This document shows, one piece after another, positions 1 through 7,226 of a stretch of 12,204 nt of DNA. The stretch's first letter is position 1; every line of letters begins with the position of its first letter. A program made the translations under genes and the position numbers. Source of the DNA: an uncultured Rhodanobacter sp. (GTDB lineage: Bacteria > Pseudomonadota > Gammaproteobacteria > Xanthomonadales > Rhodanobacteraceae); the NCBI GenBank assembly GCA_903827735.1, contig CAIKJM010000394.1, positions 1-12,204 on the forward strand, in the 5' to 3' direction. A model generated the notes under the pieces. That model saw only the letters and a list, made by a program, of their open reading frames with translations, was not told where the DNA came from and did no database searches.

Positions 1-80
1 ACGGGATTCCTGATGGCAAATGATTATTATGGGGCCATCGCGCTTCCGTGCTTGAGCCAAAAGTCATAGGTATTGGCACA

Positions 81-119
81 AAATCAAATGGCTGCGCATC
101 CTTGCGGCTGCGCAGCCAT
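81..119 (-). terminator. Rho-independent terminator of mscL
   Basis: An 11-bp perfect stem (ATGGCTGCGCA at 88-98 against TGCGCAGCCAT at 109-119) closes a 10-base loop. Read on the minus strand it lies 24 bases past the mscL stop codon and is followed by TTGATTTT (80-87), a moderate U-tract. The plus-strand side has no T-run, so it should work only for minus-strand transcription. The remaining 80 bases to the left edge hold no gene that I can support. Confidence 0.8.
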
Positions 120-142
120 CGATCATTATCTGGATATGCGAC

Positions 143-553
143 CTAGGGTTTGTTCTTCAGCAGGTCGCGGATTTCCGTCAGCAGCACCACGTCAGCCGGC
201 GGCGCGGCCGGCGCGGCGGGCTGGCGACGGGTCAGCTTGTTGATGGCTTTGACCACAATGAAAATCGCGAACGCGATGATCACGAACTGGATCAGCGTGT
301 TAATGAAGGCGCCGTACTGCACGGCAACCTCGGCGACCTTGTGCGCCGGGTTGCTGACATCGGCCGGCTTGAGTACCCACTTCAGGTCGGAAAAATCGAC
401 GCCGCCGGTGACCATGCCGATCAGCGGCATGATGATCTGATCGACCAGCGAGGTCACGATTTTGCCGAAGGCCGCGCCGATGACCACACCGACAGCCAGA
501 TCGATCACGTTGCCACGCATGGCGAATTCTTTGAATTCCTTGAGCATGCTCAC
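143..553 (-). CDS. mscL: Large-conductance mechanosensitive channel MscL
   Basis: MscL is a homopentameric inner-membrane channel that opens under membrane tension and releases solutes on hypo-osmotic shock. The 136-residue length is typical. The N-terminus matches the family pattern: an amphipathic S1 helix with KEFKEFAMRGNVIDLAVGVVIG (residues 5-26), TM1 about 15-45 with the small Gly/Ala pore residues, a periplasmic loop 46-78, TM2 about 79-103, and a C-terminal cytoplasmic bundle helix (about 121-133) after a Pro/Ala-rich linker. The start is GTG at 553, chosen because a GGGGAG ribosome site lies 8 bases upstream and the MSxxKEF beginning agrees with known MscL; an ATG two codons inside is less well spaced. 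It is monocistronic, with a clear terminator downstream. The family call is very secure. Confidence 0.97.
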   Translation of the reverse strand: MSMLKEFKEFAMRGNVIDLAVGVVIGAAFGKIVTSLVDQIIMPLIGMVTGGVDFSDLKWVLKPADVSNPAHKVAEVAVQYGAFINTLIQFVIIAFAIFIVVKAINKLTRRQPAAPAAPPADVVLLTEIRDLLKNKP

Positions 554-575
554 GTTTGCGTCTCCCCGGATTAGT

Positions 576-599
576 GGCCTCGGTGCGAGGCCTGTTTTT
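576..599 (+). terminator. Hairpin plus T-run, antisense to its neighbours
   Basis: GGCCTCG (576-582), a 3-base loop and CGAGGCC (586-592) form a perfect 7-bp stem followed by TGTTTTT on the plus strand. By shape this is a rho-independent terminator for plus-strand transcription. Both flanking genes (mscL and the FAH gene) are on the minus strand, and on that strand the hairpin has no U-tract after it. It may stop antisense transcription from mscL into the FAH gene, or may merely be a 5' leader hairpin of mscL. The shape is visible; the role is inferred. Confidence 0.45.
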
Positions 600-661
600 G
601 ATACCGCCGATCGACTTTAGCGCAGCGCCATCGTGGACGATACCCGCCGCTTGGCTTACCG

Positions 662-1348
662 TTAAACGATGCGCCCACGGAGTTCGGCCACGCCCTGCAG
701 TTCGGCATAAAACGCGTCGCCCCGCTGCAGCGCCGCCACGCCGGCCGGTGTACCGGTAAAGATCAGGTCACCGGCTTTCAACTCGAACAAATGGGATAGC
801 GCCGCGATGATTTCGGGAACGCTGTGCACCATTTCACCCAGCGTCGTGTGTTGACGTGGGCTACCGTTGACCTCCAGCTGCAGCGTCGTTTGCGCATTCA
901 CGTCGACATCGGACGCCGCACGCAATGCGGACACGGGCGCCGAATGATCGAACGCCTTGCCGGTATCCCAGGGATTGCCCTTGGCCTTCGCCTGTGCCTG
1001 CAGGTCGCGGCGCGTGAGGTCGAGACCCACACCGTAGCCCCAGATCAGAGCCGACGACTGCTCGGGCGTGAGGTCGCGTCCGCCGTCGCCAAGCGCCACC
1101 ACCATTTCCACCTCGTGGTGCAGATCGCTGGTCGCCTGCGGATACGGCACGTCGGCACCGTCGCTAACCACAGCATCGGCAGGTTTGCAGAAAAAGATCG
1201 GCGCAGCCTTGTCCACGGTCGAGCCCATTTCCTTGGCATGGTCGGCGTAGTTGCGGCCGATGCAGAAAATGCGACGTACAGGAAAGCGTTGTTCGCTGCC
1301 GACAACCGGCAAGCTGGGCGTTGCAGGAGCGGGAATGATTGTTTTCAT
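662..1348 (-). CDS. Fumarylacetoacetate hydrolase (FAH) family protein
   Basis: This 228-residue protein is a compact FAH-fold hydrolase/decarboxylase of the YcgM/FAHD1/fumarylpyruvate hydrolase type, cytosolic, acting on acyl-pyruvate or oxaloacetate-like compounds with Mg or Mn. Visible motifs are RRIFCIGRNYADHAKEMG (25-42), the metal-binding HHEVE (77-81, E79 and E81), GYGVGLDLTRRD (104-115, with D110 a likely metal ligand), KAFDHSAPV (131-139) and the C-terminal GDLIFTGTPAGV (193-204). The ATG at 1348 was chosen because the family normally begins just before the PAPA..SLPV segment, but no good ribosome site precedes it. An in-frame ATG at 1402 has AAAGGG seven bases upstream and would add 18 residues. 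Substrate cannot be decided: no pathway genes are adjacent. Stop to mscL start is about 108 bases with an intervening hairpin, so co-transcription is doubtful. Confidence 0.88.
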   Translation of the reverse strand: MKTIIPAPATPSLPVVGSEQRFPVRRIFCIGRNYADHAKEMGSTVDKAAPIFFCKPADAVVSDGADVPYPQATSDLHHEVEMVVALGDGGRDLTPEQSSALIWGYGVGLDLTRRDLQAQAKAKGNPWDTGKAFDHSAPVSALRAASDVDVNAQTTLQLEVNGSPRQHTTLGEMVHSVPEIIAALSHLFELKAGDLIFTGTPAGVAALQRGDAFYAELQGVAELRGRIV

Positions 1349-1481
1349 GGCGACAAGCGTAACAAACCCGATCGATGCCGTCGTGTGATCGCAGCGCAGC
1401 ATGGCGCCACCCTTTAGATGGGGGATAATCCGGAACGGGGAAACATTCAAACGATTAAAAGAGCAGGACGCCGCCGGCCGC

Positions 1482-1503
1482 ATGACATCTGTCATCGACG
1501 ATG
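1482..1503. promoter_or_regulatory. Overlapping inverted repeats upstream of the ABC operon
   Basis: The 271-base gap 1349-1619 between the divergent FAH gene and ABC operon contains no gene that I can support. Within it, ATGACA-TC-TGTCAT (1482-1495) is an inverted repeat with 6-bp arms. It overlaps a second one, CATCG-A-CGATG (1493-1503). Such symmetry is what a dimeric repressor or activator would bind, and the site sits about 120-140 bases before the adaptor start. No regulator gene lies in the window. The symmetry is seen; operator function is a guess. Confidence 0.35.
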
Positions 1504-1546
1504 GCTGATGCTGCGCTCTGACCGTTTTGGGAGCGATCGGTCAATC

Positions 1547-1556
1547 TTGCATGCAA
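1547..1556. promoter_or_regulatory. 10-bp palindrome upstream of adaptor gene
   Basis: TTGCATGCAA is a perfect 10-bp palindrome located 63 bases before the GTG start of the adaptor gene. It could be part of an operator or overlap a -35 element, but I find no convincing -10 hexamer at the right distance. Isolated 10-bp palindromes also occur by chance, so this is a weak candidate. Confidence 0.25.
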
Positions 1557-1619
1557 CGGGCTCGTATTCGTCAGCCCGCACTCAACAAATGGCCGGCATC
1601 GCCGGGCTGGGGAATCAGG

Positions 1620-2885
1620 GTGAGCAACGCGGATCTATTGAAGGAGCTGCGCATCGATCGCAGCCAGCGAGAGGACCACGGAAATCATGGTTCGGGCCGC
1701 GGGCCGTGGATGCTCGCCGCGATTTTTATTGTGCTGGCACTGCTCGGTGGCGCTGGCTGGATGCTGTTGGGTCATCGGCCGATCGCCGTGCAGACGGCAG
1801 TCGCGGTGTCGCCGACCAACGACGCCGAAGCCGAAGCCGGTGCCGTGCTGCAGGCGACCGGCTATGTCACCGCACGGCGTCAGGCTACGGTGTCGGCGCA
1901 GATCACCGGCACGCTCACCGACGTGCTGATCGAGGAAGGCGATCGGGTCAAGAGGGATCAGGTACTCGCACGGCTGGACGACAGCGGCTATCGCGCCGCG
2001 CTCGATGCGGCGAAAGCCGCCGCCGGTGCGGCGCACGCGCTGGTCGCTCAGTACCAGGCGCAGCTGGCGCAGAACCTGCGCGATGCCGAGCGCGAAAAAA
2101 GTTTGGCGGCCCGGGGATTGGTGGCAACCCAGCTCGCCGAGCAAGCCAGCACGCTGGCCGATAGCACGCGTTCGCAGCTCGTATCGCAGCAGCGTCAGGC
2201 GGTATCGGCCGATGCGCAGGTGACCGAGGCGCAGGTCAATTTCGATTACTGCGTGGTGCGCGCGCCGTTCGACGGCGTGATCACCACCAAAGACGCGCAG
2301 GTCGGCGAAATCATTTCGCCGTTCTCCGCCGGCGGCGGCTTTACTCGCACCGGCATCGGCACCATCGTCGACATGGATTCGCTCGAAGTCGACGTCGACG
2401 TCAACGAGGCCTATATCGGCAAGGTCAAGTCCAGTATGCCGGCCGAGGCGGTGCTCGACGCGTACCCCGATTGGAAAATTCCCGCCCACGTGATCGCGAT
2501 CGTGCCGACCGCTGATCGCGGCAAGGCCACGATCAAAGTGCGCGTGGCGCTGGAGCAAAAGGACGTTCGCATCGTGCCTGATATGGGTGTTCGCGTGTCC
2601 TTCCTCGACGTCAAGCCTAAGACCACGGCGCAGGTGCCGCAGGGCGTGCTGGTCCCAGCCACGGCCATCGTGCAACGCGACGGGCACAGCGTGGTGTTTG
2701 TATTGACTCATGGCGCGTCCGAGCGCGCTAAAGCGCAGCAGCGCGTCGTCACACCGGCCGCGCAGGCGTACGGTGATCTGCGTCTGGTGCCTGACCAGGT
2801 GACGGCGGGCGACACCGTCGTCATCGCTCCGCCGCCGGATTTGCGCAACGGCTCGGACGTGCAAATCAAGCCGGCATCACCGTAG
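1620..2885 (+). CDS. Periplasmic adaptor (MFP/HlyD-RND family) of ABC exporter
   Basis: This 421-residue membrane fusion protein should be anchored in the inner membrane and link the ABC permeases encoded downstream to a periplasmic or outer-membrane partner. A short cytoplasmic N-terminus (1-29) is followed by one transmembrane helix (about 30-50). There is no lipoprotein cysteine. Then come the first lipoyl half (about 82-120, with VSAQITGTLTDVLIEEGD), an Ala/Gln-rich coiled-coil hairpin (about 121-205), the second lipoyl half (VVRAPFDGVITTKDAQVGE, 212-230), beta-barrel (about 245-330) and membrane-proximal domain (about 335-415). GTG at 1620 is chosen: GGGGAA at 1609-1614 precedes it and VSNADLLKEL starts a sensible hydrophilic tail. 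An ATG at 1527 would add 31 residues without family character and has no ribosome site. First gene of the four-gene operon; 68 bases separate it from the ATPase. Exported substrate unknown. Confidence 0.9.
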   Translation: MSNADLLKELRIDRSQREDHGNHGSGRGPWMLAAIFIVLALLGGAGWMLLGHRPIAVQTAVAVSPTNDAEAEAGAVLQATGYVTARRQATVSAQITGTLTDVLIEEGDRVKRDQVLARLDDSGYRAALDAAKAAAGAAHALVAQYQAQLAQNLRDAEREKSLAARGLVATQLAEQASTLADSTRSQLVSQQRQAVSADAQVTEAQVNFDYCVVRAPFDGVITTKDAQVGEIISPFSAGGGFTRTGIGTIVDMDSLEVDVDVNEAYIGKVKSSMPAEAVLDAYPDWKIPAHVIAIVPTADRGKATIKVRVALEQKDVRIVPDMGVRVSFLDVKPKTTAQVPQGVLVPATAIVQRDGHSVVFVLTHGASERAKAQQRVVTPAAQAYGDLRLVPDQVTAGDTVVIAPPPDLRNGSDVQIKPASP

Positions 2886-2953
2886 TTGCATTGAGCCGCC
2901 GCCTTTCGCGAATAGCAGTAGAAAGTACTTCAGCACTCATCGGGAGAACGAGC

Positions 2954-3655
2954 ATGGGCACGTCGATCGCCAACACACTGATCGAGATCAGGGATCTGGC
3001 CAAGGTTTACGAGCGCGGTAAGCAAAAAGTCGAAGTGCTGCACCACGTCAACCTGGCAATCGCCGAAGGCGACTTTCTGGCGCTGATGGGGCCATCCGGC
3101 TCCGGCAAGACAACGCTACTGAATCTGATTGGCGGGCTCGATACGCCGACGGCCGGCAGTATCACCGTCGGTGGCCAGCGCATCGATCAGCTCGGCGGCG
3201 GCGCACTGGCGAAGTGGCGCGCGTCCAACGTAGGCTTCGTGTTCCAGTTCTATAACCTGATGCCAATGCTGTCGGCGCAGCGCAACGTCGAACTGCCGCT
3301 GCTGCTGACCAAGTTATCCGGCACGCAGCGGCGTAAAAACGCTGCGATTGCGCTGCAACTGGTCGGCCTGGCGGACCGCGGCTCGCATAAGCCAAGCGAG
3401 CTGTCCGGCGGTCAGCAGCAGCGTGTGGCCATCGCCCGCGCCATCGTTTCCGACCCAACGCTGCTGGTTTGCGATGAGCCCACCGGCGATCTCGATCGCC
3501 AGTCGGCCGAAGACGTTCTCGGACTGCTACAGCAGCTCAATCGCGAGCACGGCAAGACCATCGTGATGGTCACGCACGATCCGAAGGCCGCCGAATACGC
3601 CAGCCATACGCTGCATCTGGACAAGGGCACGCTCGTCACACCCGCGATGGCATGA
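2954..3655 (+). CDS. ABC transporter ATPase, MacB/LolD type
   Basis: This 233-residue stand-alone nucleotide-binding subunit powers the two permeases that follow. All ATPase motifs are intact: Walker A GPSGSGKT (46-53), Q-loop Q98 in FVFQFYN, signature LSGGQQQR (150-157), Walker B LLVCDE (170-175, catalytic E175), D-loop after GDLD, and the H-loop MVTHD (H208). The FVFQFYNLMPMLSAQRNVELPLLL stretch (95-118) and GDLD are typical of the MacB/LolD/FtsE type VII group. The ATG at 2954 has a GGGAG ribosome site (2942-2946) seven bases upstream; a TTG at 2891 would add 21 residues and lacks one. It lies 68 bases after the adaptor and only 10 bases before permease 1, so co-translation is likely. It works in the cytoplasm, probably as a dimer contacting one copy of each permease. 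Confidence 0.95.
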   Translation: MGTSIANTLIEIRDLAKVYERGKQKVEVLHHVNLAIAEGDFLALMGPSGSGKTTLLNLIGGLDTPTAGSITVGGQRIDQLGGGALAKWRASNVGFVFQFYNLMPMLSAQRNVELPLLLTKLSGTQRRKNAAIALQLVGLADRGSHKPSELSGGQQQRVAIARAIVSDPTLLVCDEPTGDLDRQSAEDVLGLLQQLNREHGKTIVMVTHDPKAAEYASHTLHLDKGTLVTPAMA

Positions 3656-3665
3656 GGAAAAGACG

Positions 3666-4829
3666 ATGAAATATCTTCATCTGATCTGGGCCGCGCTGTT
3701 CCGGCGCAAGACCCGCACGATGCTTACCCTGGTATCGATCGTTACGGCCTTTCTTCTGTTCGGCATGCTCGACGCGGTGCGCACTGCGTTCGACAGCGGC
3801 AGCAAGAGTCTGGTCGGCGTGGATCGATTGATCACCTCGTCGCGCTATTCGATCATCCAGTCGCTGCCGCAAGCGTTGCAGTCGCGAATATCCGGCATCG
3901 CCGGCGTGCGCGACGTGGCCTATGCCAACTGGTTCGGCGGCATTTATCAGGACCCGAAAAACTTCGTTTTCAGCTATGCCGTAAGCCCGAATTACCTGGA
4001 CGTCTATCCGGAAATTCATCTGGCGCCGGAGCAGCGCAAGGCCTTCGACAGCTCGCGCACCGGCGTGGTGATCGGGCCGACGCTGGCACAAAAATACGGC
4101 TGGAAGGTGGGCGACAAGATTCCGCTGCAGTCCACCATCTTTCCGCAAAAAAACGGCGACAAGACCTGGGCTTTCGATATTGTCGGTATTTATTCGGTCG
4201 ATGACGATGCGGCCAACGGCATGGATCAGCTTTTTTTGCTGCACTGGAAATATTTCGACGAGGCCAGCCTCTATACGCGTCATGAAATGGGCTGGTATAT
4301 CGATCGGCTGCAGGACGCGTCGCAGGGCGATCGGGTATCGAAAGCTATCGATGCGCTTTCGGAAAACTCCGACCACGAAACCAAGACGCAGACCGAGCAG
4401 GCATTCAATGCATCGTTCGCCAAGCAGCTCGGCGATATCGGGCTGATCGTCAGCGCCATCATGGGCGCGGTGTTTTTCACCCTTATTTTGCTGACCGCCA
4501 ACACCATGACGCAGGCAGTACGCGAGCGTACCTCCGAGCTCGCCGTGCTGAAGACCATTGGTTTCTCCAGCAACAGCGTGCTGGCGATGGTGCTGGCCGA
4601 ATCGGTGATGCTGCTGGTGCTCGGCGGAGTCATCGGGCTGAGCTTGGCCGCGCTGCTGGCACCCATAGTTAGCAAGGGCAGTGGCGGCATGCTCAATCTG
4701 CCAACGGTCGGCGGCGCCAGCTGGGCGATGGGCGTGGGGCTGATGGTCATCATCGGCCTGGTGGTGGGTGCACTGCCGGCGATTCGCGCCATGCGCCTGA
4801 ATATTGTCGACGCCCTGGCGGGCCGCTGA
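3666..4829 (+). CDS. MacB/FtsX-type ABC permease, first subunit
   Basis: This 387-residue protein has the classic four-helix type VII layout. TM1 is about 18-38, preceded by the basic amphipathic stretch FRRKTRTML. A large periplasmic domain (about 39-256) follows, then TM2 (258-281), TM3 (303-332) and TM4 (352-372). The FtsX-family cytoplasmic loop RERTSELAVLKTIGF (286-300) after TM2 is well conserved, as is the terminal PAIRAMRLNIVDAL. Such permeases do not pass substrate through a membrane channel; they couple ATP hydrolysis to periplasmic shape changes (mechanotransmission). AGGA at 3655-3658 overlaps the ATPase stop and lies seven bases from the ATG. The ATPase domain that MacB carries fused to its permease is here a separate gene. 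Family assignment is secure; substrate is unknown. Confidence 0.93.
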   Translation: MKYLHLIWAALFRRKTRTMLTLVSIVTAFLLFGMLDAVRTAFDSGSKSLVGVDRLITSSRYSIIQSLPQALQSRISGIAGVRDVAYANWFGGIYQDPKNFVFSYAVSPNYLDVYPEIHLAPEQRKAFDSSRTGVVIGPTLAQKYGWKVGDKIPLQSTIFPQKNGDKTWAFDIVGIYSVDDDAANGMDQLFLLHWKYFDEASLYTRHEMGWYIDRLQDASQGDRVSKAIDALSENSDHETKTQTEQAFNASFAKQLGDIGLIVSAIMGAVFFTLILLTANTMTQAVRERTSELAVLKTIGFSSNSVLAMVLAESVMLLVLGGVIGLSLAALLAPIVSKGSGGMLNLPTVGGASWAMGVGLMVIIGLVVGALPAIRAMRLNIVDALAGR

Positions 4830-4842
4830 GGAGTTTTCGATC

Positions 4843-6165
4843 ATGCGTAAATTCAAGTCGTTTCTCGGCAATCTCGGTCTGCTGGCGATGCTGGCGATCG
4901 TGCTGGTGATCTGGGTCCAGCTCACACCGCTGCTCGTTGGTGCGCTGGCGTTGCTGCTGCTGCTCTGGCTGGTGCTGACCCGGCGTGGACGGCAGACGCT
5001 GTCTGTGACCGGCGTGGGCATCAGCACGCTGGGCCAGCGCATCGGTGCGTCCTCGGTCATCGTGATCGGCATCGCCGGCGTCGTCGGCGTGCTGGTCGCC
5101 GTGCTGGCGATGGGCGACGGCTTTGCTGCGACGCTGCAGCAGACGGGCAGCAACGACACGGCTATCGTGCTGCGCGGTGGCTCCAGCGCCGAGCTCAACT
5201 CGGTGCTGGAACGCGACAATATCAGCGTGATCGAGCAGGCGCCGGGCGTGGCGCGCGGATCGAAGGGCGAGCCGGTGGCTTCGGCCGAGCTGTCGGTGGT
5301 GGTCAATCTACCGAAGAAAAGCGACCCCAGCGTCGATGCCAATGTACAGATCCGTGGCGTAGGCGAGGAGGCCTGGGCCTTGCGTCCGAATGTGCGGATC
5401 CTGCAGGGGCGGCGCTTCACTCCGGGTCTGCGTGAGCTGGTGGTCGGACAGGGCGCGCAACATCAGTTCGCCGGGCTGGAGGTAGGCAAACAGCTTCGGC
5501 TGGCCGGCCAGCAGTGGGCGGTGGTCGGCACGTTCGCCTCCGGCGATTCGCACGATTCGGAATTGTGGGGCGATATGCAGACGGTCGCTGCGGCCTACCG
5601 CCGCGGCGCGAGCGCGCAGTCGGTGACGGTGCGGCTGGTGTCGCCGCAGGCCTTCGATACGTTCAAGGCAGCGCTGGTCAGCGATCCGCGGCTGAAGGTG
5701 GACGTGAGTACCACGCGCGAGTATTTCAGCAAGCAGTCCGAGAACCTGACCAAGGTGATTCGCATCGTCGGCATCACAGTCGGCACGATCATGGCAATTG
5801 GCGCGATTTTCGGCGCGCTCAACACCATGTTCGCCGCCGTCTCCACCCGGGCGAGAGAGATCGCCACGCTGCGCGCGATCGGCTTTCGTGGCGTGCCGGT
5901 GGTGGTATCGGTTCTGCTGGAGACGATGCTGCTGGCGCTGATCGGCGGCGCGCTCGGCGGGTTGATTACCTGGCTGATCTTCAACGGTTACACCGCTTCA
6001 ACCTTGGGTTCGAGCTTCAGCCAGGTGGTGTTCCAGTTCAAGGTATCGCCGCAGCTGCTTTGGACCGGTATTCAATGGGCGATGGCGATTGGTTTTGTCG
6101 GTGGTGTTTTTCCGGCCGTGCGTGCGGCGCGCTTGCCGGTGACGACGGCGCTGCGCGAGCTTTGA
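4843..6165 (+). CDS. MacB/FtsX-type ABC permease, second subunit with extra N-terminal helices
   Basis: This 440-residue permease is a distinct partner of the preceding one, probably forming a heterodimer. The core matches MacB: TM1 (about 71-92, ending AVLAMGDGF), periplasmic domain (about 93-303), TM2 (306-333), loop RAREIATLRAIGF (336-348), TM3 (352-380), TM4 (404-425) and terminal VRAARLPVTTALREL. Unusually, two further hydrophobic segments (about 11-27 and 29-45), followed by TRRGRQ, precede the core, giving six predicted helices instead of four. The ATG at 4843 has GAGGAG (4828-4833), overlapping the stop of permease 1, nine bases upstream; an in-frame TTG at 4804 would lie inside permease 1 and is less likely. 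It closes the operon, 16 bases from the convergent exporter gene, with no clear terminator between. Confidence 0.92.
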   Translation: MRKFKSFLGNLGLLAMLAIVLVIWVQLTPLLVGALALLLLLWLVLTRRGRQTLSVTGVGISTLGQRIGASSVIVIGIAGVVGVLVAVLAMGDGFAATLQQTGSNDTAIVLRGGSSAELNSVLERDNISVIEQAPGVARGSKGEPVASAELSVVVNLPKKSDPSVDANVQIRGVGEEAWALRPNVRILQGRRFTPGLRELVVGQGAQHQFAGLEVGKQLRLAGQQWAVVGTFASGDSHDSELWGDMQTVAAAYRRGASAQSVTVRLVSPQAFDTFKAALVSDPRLKVDVSTTREYFSKQSENLTKVIRIVGITVGTIMAIGAIFGALNTMFAAVSTRAREIATLRAIGFRGVPVVVSVLLETMLLALIGGALGGLITWLIFNGYTASTLGSSFSQVVFQFKVSPQLLWTGIQWAMAIGFVGGVFPAVRAARLPVTTALREL

Positions 6166-6181
6166 TGGCAACGCGTCTTGC

Positions 6182-7096
6182 TTAGGTCCGGCGCTGCCGC
6201 GCCAGCGTGATTACGCCGACGCCGAGAAGGATGATGGCCATGCCGGCGAGGTCGTACGGACCCACGTGCTCGCCCACCAGCAGCAGGCCGAACAACACGG
6301 CCACCGGTGGGTTGACGTAGGCGTAGCTGGTCGCCAGCGCCGGGCGCACATGCTTTAGCACGTAGAGATACGCGCTGAACGCGACGATGGATCCGAACAC
6401 GATCAGGTACGCCACCGCCAAGGTGGCGTGCACGCTCGGGCGCGCGGGCAGTCGTTCGCCAGCGCTCAGGGCGACGGTGATCAGCGCTACGCTGGCGCAT
6501 AGCATCTGCGCGGCGGTATTCATCGGACCCTTGGGCATGTCCTGACGCTTGCTCCACACCGAGCCCAGCGCCCAGCACATGGCCGCCAGCAGCAGTGCCG
6601 CGGCGCCAAGGCGCGAAGCGGATAGTCCGTTGCCGAGATTCAACACCACCACGCCGATAAAGCCTATCGCCAAGCCGAGGCCCTCGCGCGACGTCGGCCG
6701 TTCGCCGTACAGGCTGGAAAACAGCGCGGCAAACAGCGGCATGCTGGCCACGGCCACCGCGGCGATACCCGAGCTCACGCGCTGCTCGGCGAAGCACACC
6801 ATGCCGTTGCCGAAGCCCAGCAACAGCACGCCGGTGATCGCGGCATTGCGCCACTGCCGCCTGCTCGGCGCGGCGACGCCGCGAAGCCGTAAAAAGCCGA
6901 ACAGCAGCACGCCAGCAATCAGAAAGCGCACGCCGGCCAGCAGGAACGGAGGATAGCTTTCCAGCGCGTAGCGGATCGCCAGGTAGGTCGAGCCCCAAAT
7001 GATGTACAGCGCAAAAAGCGATAGCGGAATCAGCAGGCGAGGATCAGTGAGCGACCGCGGCGCTTCGGCCGAGACAGGGGCGGAGCCGTCAGACAT
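6182..7096 (-). CDS. yedA: YedA-like EamA/DMT family exporter
   Basis: This 304-residue inner-membrane protein of the drug/metabolite transporter superfamily has ten predicted helices in two EamA repeats (about 22-155 and 165-300). It resembles E. coli YedA closely along its whole length. Shared landmarks include FALYIIWGSTYLAIRYALES (28-47), AGVRFLIAGVLL (54-65), GFGNGMVCFAEQ (94-105), PSGIAA-like SSGIAAV (108-114), FGSIVAFSAYLY (234-245) and RPALATSYAYVNPPVAVL (251-268). YedA itself is poorly characterised; relatives export amino acids or other small metabolites. The ATG at 7096 was chosen because similarity begins about 20 residues later and the frame upstream reads as the shadow of the neighbouring gene. 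No strong ribosome site is seen. The frame ends 16 bases from the convergent ABC operon. The 92-residue membrane protein lies 130 bases upstream on the same strand. Confidence 0.9.
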   Translation of the reverse strand: MSDGSAPVSAEAPRSLTDPRLLIPLSLFALYIIWGSTYLAIRYALESYPPFLLAGVRFLIAGVLLFGFLRLRGVAAPSRRQWRNAAITGVLLLGFGNGMVCFAEQRVSSGIAAVAVASMPLFAALFSSLYGERPTSREGLGLAIGFIGVVVLNLGNGLSASRLGAAALLLAAMCWALGSVWSKRQDMPKGPMNTAAQMLCASVALITVALSAGERLPARPSVHATLAVAYLIVFGSIVAFSAYLYVLKHVRPALATSYAYVNPPVAVLFGLLLVGEHVGPYDLAGMAIILLGVGVITLARQRRT

Positions 7097-7152
7097 GGTA
7101 GCGGTGACCAAAAAGTGGAATCGCGAATTATCTGCGAGCAGGTCGACGGCAG

Positions 7153-7170
7153 CGAGCCTTATCAGGCTCG
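7153..7170. other. Intergenic hairpin upstream of yedA-like gene
   Basis: CGAGCC (7153-7158), a six-base loop TTATCA and GGCTCG (7165-7170) form a perfect 6-bp stem in the 130-base gap between the small membrane protein gene and the exporter gene. No T-run follows on either strand, so a standard intrinsic terminator is unlikely. It could be a leader hairpin of the exporter mRNA or chance. Confidence 0.25.
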
Positions 7171-7226
7171 GCGATGACGGTTGTGATGTGTGGGCTTGCG
7201 ACTGATCTGCCCAACCGAGTTGTGGC

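Noticed and set aside
1421..1450. Possible minus-strand promoter for the FAH gene (TTGAAT and GATTAT)
   Set aside because: The two hexamers are separated by only 14 bases, too close for a standard sigma-70 promoter.
1635..2864. 409-codon minus-strand open frame opposite the adaptor gene
   Set aside because: Composition is typical of an antisense GC shadow, and the plus-strand frame encodes complete adaptor domains.
3636..5420. 594-codon open frame on the minus strand opposite the permease genes
   Set aside because: It is the shadow of two well-supported permease genes in high-GC DNA; the translation is His/Arg/Gln-rich with no domain character and spans the gene boundary.
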